DNA from: Anaerococcus degeneri
GTDB lineage: Bacteria > Bacillota > Clostridia > Tissierellales > Peptoniphilaceae
Reading direction: 5' to 3'
NCBI RefSeq assembly: GCF_017874475.1
Contig: NZ_JAGGLO010000012.1
Coordinates: 1-45,281 of the forward strand
Length of the DNA stretch: 45,281 nucleotides
The notes below the pieces were generated by a model that was not told the DNA's origin, made no database searches, and saw nothing but the letters and a program-made list of their open reading frames with translations. A program made the position numbers and the translations under genes. Positions 26,558-32,193 of this stretch are shown here, piece after piece. Each line of letters starts with the position of its first letter. Within the stretch, counting starts at the first letter, position 1.

Positions 26558-27448
26558 TTATTTATTTGACTTGCGCTTTTCTTTTTTCTCATTATTTCTA
26601 ATCACAATTCCTATTGCCACTACAAGGGCAATTATAAAGATTAAAGTGATTATCACAATTGGATTTTCTAGGAAAAACACCTCTTCTTCTTCTACTTCGC
26701 TTGTAGGGTTAAGGGCTAAAATTTGATTTCTATCTTCCTCATCATTGACCTTATCAGGTTTTACCTCGAGGAGGATTTTTTTCTTTTTTTCCGGAATATT
26801 TTCTGAAGAGCTTAAGTCTTTAGCATCAATCCCATTACCAGCGGTCTCGCTTTCACTGATTGACTGGATTTTCTTTGCTGCTTCATTTTCAATTTTTCTT
26901 CTCTCTTTGTCTGAGCTTGCAGCTTGGATTTTTTTATTATAATCCTTAAGGACTGCTTCTGTTTGTTGGCTGAGATTTTTGCTAGTTATACTCGCATTTT
27001 GCGCTTGCATCTCCGCTAAGGCCTTGGAAAGATTTGAATTTTTATCAAGCTTGGTAACCAAGTCATCTACAACTTTTTCAATCCTTTCCATATCTGGATT
27101 TTTATCGCTTGAGGCTTCCTTGGTCTCAGCAGGATTCTCCTTCTTCTCCCTCTTAGCCTTATATACAGAATCCTCGTTTTTTGAATCATTAGCCTTTGGG
27201 GAATTTGTTTCTTCTTTTTTGCCTGAATCTTGTTGTGGATTATTAGCTTTATTTCCGTCTTTTTTATCAGGGTCCTTTAGCTGATTTTCATCTTCTTTGA
27301 CCAGTTCTATAACTTCTGCAGGGATAATTTTTACACCAGGCTTCTGCTCGTCCTTTTCATTTCCTGGTTTGGCATCTGATGCAAAACTAGTAAAACTTAG
27401 GTTTAAAGTCAAAAAACTTATTAATATTATTTTTATAATTTTTCGCAT
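26558..27448 (-). CDS. Secreted, C-terminally membrane-anchored protein of unknown function
   Basis: A 296-residue protein. It starts with a signal peptide (MRKIIKI, then a hydrophobic core to about residue 23), continues with a long low-complexity region rich in Lys, Glu, Asp, Asn and Ser (about 25-125), then a helical region (about 125-200), and ends with a membrane helix (about 261-283) and a basic tail NNEKKEKRKSNK. That topology places most of it outside the cell. There is no LPxTG motif. I start it at the ATG at 27448 (AAAGGTGG upstream) rather than at 27499, which lacks a ribosome site and would spoil the signal peptide. Confidence 0.7.
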   Translation of the reverse strand: MRKIIKIILISFLTLNLSFTSFASDAKPGNEKDEQKPGVKIIPAEVIELVKEDENQLKDPDKKDGNKANNPQQDSGKKEETNSPKANDSKNEDSVYKAKREKKENPAETKEASSDKNPDMERIEKVVDDLVTKLDKNSNLSKALAEMQAQNASITSKNLSQQTEAVLKDYNKKIQAASSDKERRKIENEAAKKIQSISESETAGNGIDAKDLSSSENIPEKKKKILLEVKPDKVNDEEDRNQILALNPTSEVEEEEVFFLENPIVIITLIFIIALVVAIGIVIRNNEKKEKRKSNK

Positions 27449-27499
27449 CTTCAACCACCTTTCTACTAGTATTTTACCCGCATCAGGCCTTATAAACAA

Positions 27500-28438
27500 T
27501 CAGTCGTTATTATCAAGATCAGTGTCTGACGAATACCAACCCTTACCTATAATTGAAGAGGTATTTAGGATGGTAATAAATGAATATGGGTCGATTTTTT
27601 TGATAAAGGACCTAAATTTAGCGGACTCGAAATTACTTGTCACACATAGAAAGACCGAAATATTTGTACCCTTGTAAAGGCCCCTGGCATCTATAATTGT
27701 TGCTGACCTGTTCAGGTCTTTTTTAATGAAGTTGCCTATTTCTTCAGTCTTTGATGTAATAATTATAAAGAGTTTGGCAGTGTTCATAGAGCCGATTATG
27801 GCATCTACGAAAATCCCCTTCATCATAAGACCTAAGATTGAAAATAAACCTATTTCTATACCAAATATCTTAATGGAAGCTATGGTAAAAATTGAATCTA
27901 CAACAAGAAGTGACTTGCCAACTTCAAGTGATGTGTATTTTTTCATAATCATAGCGATAATATCTGTACCTCCAGATGAAGCTGCTAGGTTAAATAAAAT
28001 TGCAGAACCAACAGATGACATTAGTAGGGTAAAGACAAGCTCAAGCATCTTATTGTCTGTAAGAGAGCCATTAATTGGGAAAAATCTCTCGAGGGCAAGG
28101 GCTGTCAACGAGTTTAAAATGGCAACGTAGCCAGTTCTTATTGTAAATTTCTTACCAAAAATAAAAAATCCTATAACTAATAAAACCACGTTGTAAAAAA
28201 GTGTTAGTTGGGGACGGTTAAAGGGCACAAACATAGATGTTATAATACTCATACCCTCTACCCCACCTATTACAAAAGAGTTGGGATATTTAAAAAAGTG
28301 GGTTCCACACGCCATAAGAATAGCAGCAAAACTCATCCAAAATAGTTTGTATTCCTTAGTTTTGACATTTCGTTCATCGATATTTCTGATCGGTTGGTTG
28401 TCTTTTTGGCCTAAATCAATAGATTTATCGGTTTTCAA
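27500..28438 (-). CDS. YitT family membrane protein (DUF161 plus DUF2179)
   Basis: A 312-residue protein of the YitT family. About 30 hydrophilic residues at the N-terminus are followed by five or six membrane helices with the family glycine pattern PNSFVIGGVEGMS and NLAASSGGTDIIAMI, and a cytoplasmic DUF2179 domain at the C-terminus (about 220-300, with IDARGLYKG). Function of the family is unsettled. It begins with TTG: GGAGAG lies 5 bases upstream and the next in-frame ATG is about 30 codons later. An unusual long hairpin (28495-28536) lies over its likely -35 region. Confidence 0.85.
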   Translation of the reverse strand: MKTDKSIDLGQKDNQPIRNIDERNVKTKEYKLFWMSFAAILMACGTHFFKYPNSFVIGGVEGMSIITSMFVPFNRPQLTLFYNVVLLVIGFFIFGKKFTIRTGYVAILNSLTALALERFFPINGSLTDNKMLELVFTLLMSSVGSAILFNLAASSGGTDIIAMIMKKYTSLEVGKSLLVVDSIFTIASIKIFGIEIGLFSILGLMMKGIFVDAIIGSMNTAKLFIIITSKTEEIGNFIKKDLNRSATIIDARGLYKGTNISVFLCVTSNFESAKFRSFIKKIDPYSFITILNTSSIIGKGWYSSDTDLDNND

Positions 28439-28485
28439 TTCTACTCTCCAAAATTAATAAAATTTACATCTTTCTGTATGTATCA

Positions 28486-28536
28486 ATTATACAATGAACC
28501 AACTTTTATGCTAGTTCCCTAGCCAAAGTTGGTTCA
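28486..28536 (-). promoter_or_regulatory. YitT -10 element with a 42-nt long-armed hairpin upstream
   Basis: TATAAT lies at 28486-28491 on the minus strand. Just upstream, 28495-28536 forms TGAACCAACTTT with AAAGTTGGTTCA (12 perfect pairs) plus an inner GCTAG/CTAGC helix. It is also 23 bases after the stop of the CofE-like gene, so it may be that gene's terminator, although no T-run follows, or an operator. Confidence 0.5.
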
Positions 28537-28558
28537 TTTACTCATTATTTATTTTTAC

Positions 28559-29734
28559 CTAATCGTTTGAATAATTATCAAAATATCCTTGGATTAAAAT
28601 AATAGGTGTTCCCTTATCTCCAGAGCCTGAAATTAAGTCAGAAAGCGAACCTAAAAGGTCTGTAATCTGTCTAGGAGTTGTACCTAGTCTCTTATTAGAA
28701 TCGGTATTTTTATCCTTATTTCTAACTAATCTCTTAAATTCTTCTGCAGCCTCTTCGCTAGAAAGATCTGACAAATCATTGTCTGCTACATATTTTAATT
28801 TAAGTTCGTTTGGTGTACCTGTAAGACCACTTGTAAATCCCGGTGAAACAACAGGGTCTGCAAGTTCCCAAATGTGACCAACTGGATCTTTGAAAGCTCC
28901 GTCGCCATAAACCATAACCTCAACATGCTTGCCAGTTTCTGCGATAAGTCTCTTTTGAATCTTCTCAACAAATTCTTGGGCATTTCTTGGGAATAGTTTT
29001 ACAACATTACCTGTAGAAAGATTTGAGCCTAGTAAACCATAATCAGGGTTAAAACCTGAACCATCAACAGACTCTGTAAGAATCTCATCAAGTTTCAAAA
29101 CTTTTTTAGCGCCAGCTTCTACAAGTTGTCTTTTCACAACATTTCTTGTATGAATAGAAGCAACTAAAATATTATCTGTAAACTTAAGAGCATCTACCGG
29201 ATTATTTAAAAAGTGAATTTCAGAATTTTTAGCAATTTCACCGTAAAATTCTGGATAATCCATATCAGTAAAGATGTGCTTATAATCTCCAGCAACTTTT
29301 CTAAACTCTTCAAGGCTTAATACATCAGTATAAGCATTTACATCTGAATTGAAAAGATCCATCTCGTCCATAACAAGGTTACCAACCTCATCTGATGGGT
29401 AAGATAAGCAGATGTGAAGTTTTTTACCTGATAAAGCAAAAGCCTTAAGTAGGATTGAGAATCTATTCCTTGAAAGGATTGGGAAAAGAATCGCAACCTC
29501 ATCGTTATCAAACTTATTTGCAAAATCCTTAGCAATTTGCTCAATTGAAGCATAATTACCTTGGCTTCTAGCAAGAAGTGACTCAGTAACAGCAACAACG
29601 TCCCTATCACGAAGTTTAACCTCTTCTTTAGCTACTTTTTCAACAATATCACCGACAATTTGTACTAAATCGTCACCTTTTTTGACAATTGGTGCCCTAA
29701 GGCCCATTGCAACTGTTCCTATTAATCTTGTCAT
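28559..29734 (-). CDS. CofE-like protein (F420:gamma-glutamyl ligase family)
   Basis: A 391-residue protein of the coenzyme F420-0 gamma-glutamyl ligase family, as found in Firmicutes that are not known to make F420. Family-like segments are LRDRDVVAVTESLLARSQG (42-60), ILFPILSRNRFSILLKAFA and VMVYGDGAFKDPVGHIWELAD. The reaction in this organism is unknown; a gamma-glutamyl or amide ligation is only a guess from the family. I choose the ATG at 29734, preceded by AAAGGGGAG; the longer start is a TTG within that ribosome site. Codon use suggests strong expression. Monocistronic, behind a -10 at 29757. Confidence 0.8.
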   Translation of the reverse strand: MTRLIGTVAMGLRAPIVKKGDDLVQIVGDIVEKVAKEEVKLRDRDVVAVTESLLARSQGNYASIEQIAKDFANKFDNDEVAILFPILSRNRFSILLKAFALSGKKLHICLSYPSDEVGNLVMDEMDLFNSDVNAYTDVLSLEEFRKVAGDYKHIFTDMDYPEFYGEIAKNSEIHFLNNPVDALKFTDNILVASIHTRNVVKRQLVEAGAKKVLKLDEILTESVDGSGFNPDYGLLGSNLSTGNVVKLFPRNAQEFVEKIQKRLIAETGKHVEVMVYGDGAFKDPVGHIWELADPVVSPGFTSGLTGTPNELKLKYVADNDLSDLSSEEAAEEFKRLVRNKDKNTDSNKRLGTTPRQITDLLGSLSDLISGSGDKGTPIILIQGYFDNYSND

Positions 29735-29756
29735 ATGTTTCTCCCCTTTCAACCAA

Positions 29757-29762
29757 ATTATA
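29757..29762 (-). promoter_or_regulatory. -10 element of the CofE-like gene
   Basis: TATAAT on the minus strand, 23 bases before the ATG. No good -35 is visible at 16-18 bases, where the sequence is a T-run. Confidence 0.45.
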
Positions 29763-29837
29763 CAACCATATCAAAAAAAATAAATACTAAAGTGCAAAAA
29801 ATTTTAAATTAATTTATATTTCTAAAAAACATAAAAA

Positions 29838-29862
29838 ATGCTAAAAGTCTAGCTTTTAGCAT
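29838..29862 (-). terminator. Terminator overlapping the end of the zinc-ribbon gene
   Basis: ATGCTAAAAG and CTTTTAGCAT form a perfect 10-bp stem with a 5-base loop, followed on the minus strand by a T-run. The stem includes the last codons and stop of the gene at 29849-30229. Confidence 0.85.
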
Positions 29863-30229
29863 CGAATTTTTCCTTACATTTTGGGCATCTTACCTTAATT
29901 TTGCCCTTATTTTTGGGAATTCTTAACTTTTGTCCACAAGAAGGACAAGAAATATACTCAAAGCCATTATCACTAGACTCAGTCTTATTAGCCTTACCCT
30001 TGCCAAAAACCCCCTTAATTGGGTCAATCACATTTTCAACAAAGACCTGGTTCTCCTGACTTCTCTTTACAATGTTTGTAGACATGGTCCTAAAAATAGC
30101 ATAAATTACAATAAAAGAAGATATGCCATTTAAAACTGTAGACTTGATAAAATAAGCCACAACCACTGCCACAATCGCAATCCAAACTAAAAATATTCCG
30201 TACTCGTCAATACCGTATTTTCTCTGCAC
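29849..30229 (-). CDS. Membrane protein with C-terminal zinc ribbon
   Basis: A 126-residue protein: two membrane helices (about 10-28 and 31-48), a polar linker, and a C-terminal ribbon with CPSC (95-98) and CPKC (115-118) in the FEYISCPSCGQKLRIP style of MJ0042-like ribbons. Function unknown. It starts with GTG directly after the sirtuin stop, using AGGTG within the sirtuin's last codons. The conserved-looking pairing with the sirtuin suggests a shared transcript. The terminator stem is built from its last codons. Confidence 0.65.
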   Translation of the reverse strand: MQRKYGIDEYGIFLVWIAIVAVVVAYFIKSTVLNGISSFIVIYAIFRTMSTNIVKRSQENQVFVENVIDPIKGVFGKGKANKTESSDNGFEYISCPSCGQKLRIPKNKGKIKVRCPKCKEKFDAKS

Positions 30230-30961
30230 CTAATCACCTACCAAACTATTCATAACTTCGGCAATATCGCCATTTATAATGTAATCTGCAATACTATCTC
30301 TTGGAGTAGTATCCTTATTAATCAAAACTAATTTATTGCCCCTATAAAAATCAATGAGGCCAGCCGCAGGATAAACCACAAGACTAGTCCCGCCAACAAT
30401 CAAAACATCGGCCTGGGCAATTAAATTAACTGCATAGGAAATATTATTTTGATCAAGACCCTCACCATAAAGGACAATATCAGGCCTTACAATACCGCCA
30501 CACTCATCACAATGAGCCTCAGCTGGAAACTTCTTAACATAGGAAAGGTCAAAATTTTTGCAGCACTTAGTGCAATAATAATCCCTCAAATTGCCATGAA
30601 GCTCTATTACATTCTTACTTCCAGCCTCTTGATGAAGACTATCCACATTTTGAGTAATAACAGCCTTAAGCTTGCCCATTTTCTCAAGCTTGGCCAAGGC
30701 ATAGTGAGCCTTATTAGGCTTAATCCCTTCAAGCATAAGATTTTCCTTACAATAAGTCATAAACTCATCAGGATGGTTTATAAAAAACTCATGGCTAAGC
30801 ATGTATTCTGGAGAATATTTAGAGTCGTTCTTCCTATTATAAAGTCCAGTAGCCGACCTAAAATCAGGCACACCAGAAGCTGTGGAAACCCCAGCACCCC
30901 CAAAAAATACTATATTATTAGAATCGTTAATAATTTTTTTGACTTCATTAAGAGTATCCAT
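30230..30961 (-). CDS. cobB: NAD-dependent protein deacylase, sirtuin (Sir2/CobB)
   Basis: A 243-residue sirtuin that removes acyl groups from lysines, using NAD. NAD-binding GAGVSTASGVPDFR (22-35), catalytic QNVD (104-107) and His122 in HGNL, and a zinc site with Cys130, Cys133, Cys151 and Cys154. Residue pattern suggests a deacetylase rather than a strict desuccinylase, but I did not verify this. ATG with GGAAGGGAG; promoter at 30986-31013. Cotranscribed with the zinc-ribbon membrane protein. A GNAT acetyltransferase is encoded at 10474-10941, with no evident link. Confidence 0.93.
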   Translation of the reverse strand: MDTLNEVKKIINDSNNIVFFGGAGVSTASGVPDFRSATGLYNRKNDSKYSPEYMLSHEFFINHPDEFMTYCKENLMLEGIKPNKAHYALAKLEKMGKLKAVITQNVDSLHQEAGSKNVIELHGNLRDYYCTKCCKNFDLSYVKKFPAEAHCDECGGIVRPDIVLYGEGLDQNNISYAVNLIAQADVLIVGGTSLVVYPAAGLIDFYRGNKLVLINKDTTPRDSIADYIINGDIAEVMNSLVGD

Positions 30962-30985
30962 AAAACTCCCTTCCTATCTACTATT

Positions 30986-31013
30986 ATTATAGTCTTTATA
31001 GGCTGACTTACAA
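30986..31013 (-). promoter_or_regulatory. Promoter of the sirtuin gene
   Basis: On the minus strand TTGTAA (31008-31013), 16 bases, TATAAT (30986-30991), 25 bases before the ATG. Confidence 0.6.
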
Positions 31014-31126
31014 GGAAATTTCAAATGTATTTTACAAAACAAGAAAAATGTGGTACTATATTTATAGACTTTTTTGAAAAGAAAAGACAAAAATAAAAAG
31101 AAATCCAAAGAAAAACAATAAAATAT

Positions 31127-31155
31127 TTGACAAAGGATTTTTTATATAGTATATT
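31127..31155 (+). promoter_or_regulatory. Promoter of tRNA-Pro
   Basis: Consensus TTGACA (31127-31132), 17 bases, TATATT (31150-31155); TATAAT follows at once. It lies 17 bases before the mature tRNA 5' end and is one of the best promoters in the window. Confidence 0.75.
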
Positions 31156-31172
31156 ATAATAGTCAGTGGCGA

Positions 31173-31249
31173 CGGGGTGTGGCGCAGCTTGGTAGCGCGC
31201 GTGTTTTGGGAACATGAGGTCGAAGGTTCGAATCCTTTCACCCCGACCA
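31173..31249 (+). tRNA. tRNA-Pro (anticodon UGG), CCA encoded
   Basis: A 77-nt cloverleaf. Acceptor stem CGGGGTG with CACCCCG, discriminator A and genome-encoded CCA (31247-31249). D-loop contains TTGGTAG. Anticodon stem CGTGT/ACATG encloses loop TTTGGGA with anticodon TGG. T-arm GAAGG TTCGAAT CCTTT. It is a lone tRNA with its own promoter, followed by a Rho-independent terminator and then by five tandem units carrying decayed copies of its 3' part. Confidence 0.96.
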
Positions 31250-31255
31250 TAGATA

Positions 31256-31280
31256 AACAACCAATCCAGGTTGTTTTTTT
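31256..31280 (+). terminator. Terminator of tRNA-Pro
   Basis: AACAACC and GGTTGTT pair around AATCCA (31256-31275), followed by a T-run to 31280. It starts 7 bases after the tRNA 3' end and is copied in each downstream repeat unit. Confidence 0.85.
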
Positions 31281-31336
31281 ATTGCCTAAAAAAGTAACTT
31301 TTATACAAATGAGCGACCAAGATGGTTGCTTTTTTT

Positions 31337-31399
31337 GTTGGTAACACTTCGGCTTTGAGAAGGTGAGGCTCGAAGGTTCGAATCCTTTCACCCCGACCA
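31337..31399 (+). pseudogene. tRNA-Pro 3' remnant, unit 1
   Basis: From GTTGGTAACAC it aligns base for base with the tRNA from its D-loop on, with about 20 of 29 matches up to the T-arm, then identity through the T-arm, acceptor 3' strand and CCA. The anticodon stem no longer pairs and the 5' acceptor strand is missing. The tail differs from the tRNA only by one inserted C before TCGAAGG. Confidence 0.8.
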
Positions 31400-31486
31400 T
31401 AGATAAACAACCAATCCAGGTTGTTTTTTTATTGCCTAAAAAAGTAACTTTTATACAAATGAGCGACCAAGATGGTTGCTTTTTTT

Positions 31487-31547
31487 GTTGGTAACACTTC
31501 GGCTTTGGAAAGGTGAGGCTCGAAGGTCCGAATCCTTTCACCGACCA
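31487..31547 (+). pseudogene. tRNA-Pro 3' remnant, unit 2
   Basis: Same layout as unit 1. Two Cs of the acceptor CACCCCG are deleted and the T-loop reads GGTCCGAATCC. Confidence 0.75.
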
Positions 31548-31636
31548 TAGATAAACAACCAATCCAGGTTGTTTTTTTATTGCCTAAAAATTAATAACTT
31601 TTTACAAGATAAGCAGCCAATAGCATTGCTTTTTTT

Positions 31637-31699
31637 GTTGGAATCTCTTTGGCTTTGAGAAGGTGAGGCTCGAAGTTTTGAATCCTTTCAACCCGACCA
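31637..31699 (+). pseudogene. tRNA-Pro 3' remnant, unit 3
   Basis: The most diverged copy: the T-arm is GAAGT TTTGAAT, the GGTAACACTTC part reads GGAATCTCTTT, and hairpin B before it is weakened. CCA is retained. Confidence 0.7.
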
Positions 31700-31782
31700 T
31701 TCAAACAACCATTAGGTTGTTTTTTTATTGCCTAAAAAAGTAACTTTTATACAAATGAGCGACCAAGATGGTTGCTTTTTTT

Positions 31783-31843
31783 GTTGGTAACACTTCGGCT
31801 TTGAGAAGGTGAGGCTCGAAAGTTCGAATCCTTCCCTCGACCA
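31783..31843 (+). pseudogene. tRNA-Pro 3' remnant, unit 4
   Basis: T-arm GAAAG TTCGAAT CCTTC with one mismatch pair; acceptor shortened to CCCTCG before ACCA. Confidence 0.7.
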
Positions 31844-31927
31844 TTCAAACAATCAATCAAGGTTGTTTTTTTATTGCCTAAAAAAGTAACTTTTATACAA
31901 ATGAGCGACCAAGATGGTTGCTTTTTT

Positions 31928-31990
31928 ATTGGTAACACTTCGGCTTTGGAAAGGTGAGGCTCGAAGGTTCGAATCCTTTGGCCCCGACCA
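31928..31990 (+). pseudogene. tRNA-Pro 3' remnant, unit 5
   Basis: T-arm identical to the tRNA, acceptor reads TTTGGCCCCGACCA. It is the last copy and, unlike the others, no hairpin A follows it. Confidence 0.75.
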
Positions 31991-32135
31991 TAAACATTTA
32001 TTTTTTTATCTTCAAATACAAGATCCTAGATGATGTAAAAACCATCAATCTTTACCTGGATGACAATAGGATTATGATTTAAAAAAAGGATGAAGATATA
32101 AATTAGCAATTCTACACTTAGATGTTTTGAAATTT
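31991..32135. other. AT-rich spacer after the tRNA array
   Basis: No gene is evident. A short open frame on the plus strand (about 31993-32082) reads ...ILDDVKTINLYLDDNRIMI and stops. It has no start codon and might be the tail of a lost gene, but it is too short to assign. Confidence 0.4.
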
Positions 32136-32177
32136 AAAAACACAAGCTCTAAGAATTTTTTTAGGCTTGTGTTTTTT
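32136..32177 (-). terminator. Terminator after the GH13-like gene
   Basis: AAAAACACAAGC and GCTTGTGTTTTT (32136-32176) give a 12-bp stem with an inner CTAA/TTAG helix, with T-rich flanks on both strands. It follows the stop of the minus-strand gene at 32194. Confidence 0.8.
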
Positions 32178-32193
32178 CAATTCATTAAATTTT

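Larger units (their letters stand above)
31250..31990 (+). repeat. Five tandem ~147-bp units carrying tRNA-Pro 3' remnants and hairpins
   Basis: Unit ends (the CCA copies) fall at 31399, 31547, 31699, 31843 and 31990, giving periods of 150, 148, 152, 144 and 147. Each unit contains: hairpin A (AACAACC with GGTTGTT, then a T-run); a linker with TTGCCT, 16 bases, TACAAA, which could be a weak promoter; hairpin B (AGCGACC with GGTTGCT, then TTTTTT); and a tRNA-like 3' segment from the D-loop to CCA. Hairpin A survives in every copy: in unit 4 its loop shrinks but the stem is intact, and in unit 5 a C to T change becomes a G-T pair. Hairpin B is damaged only in unit 3. Not a CRISPR array. Confidence 0.9.

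Noticed and set aside
27726-28130. 134-codon plus-strand open frame
   Set aside because: Antisense to the YitT gene; composition is that of a reversed membrane protein.
30449-31006. 185-codon plus-strand open frame
   Set aside because: Antisense to the sirtuin gene, whose NAD and zinc motifs are intact.
31062-31562. Minus-strand open frame of 166 codons across the tRNA and its repeats, with a 50-residue repeat
   Set aside because: It is a translation of the tRNA-Pro and repeat units (KGFEPSSLTFSKPKCYQQKK-like text is antisense tRNA). No ribosome site; typical spurious protein. The shorter frames at 31021-31260 and 31747-31938 are rejected for the same reason.
31250-31990. CRISPR array
   Set aside because: Units are about 147 bp, repeated almost whole with no unique spacers, and contain tRNA sequence; no cas genes are present.
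31337-31990. Five extra functional tRNA genes
   Set aside because: The 5' acceptor strand is absent, anticodon stems do not pair and acceptor 3' strands carry deletions. Only the T-arm and CCA look tRNA-like.
31993-32082. Tail of a recombinase or integrase next to the tRNA array
   Set aside because: The short open frame has a plausible-looking end but no start, no catalytic motif and is too short to assign; kept only as a note.
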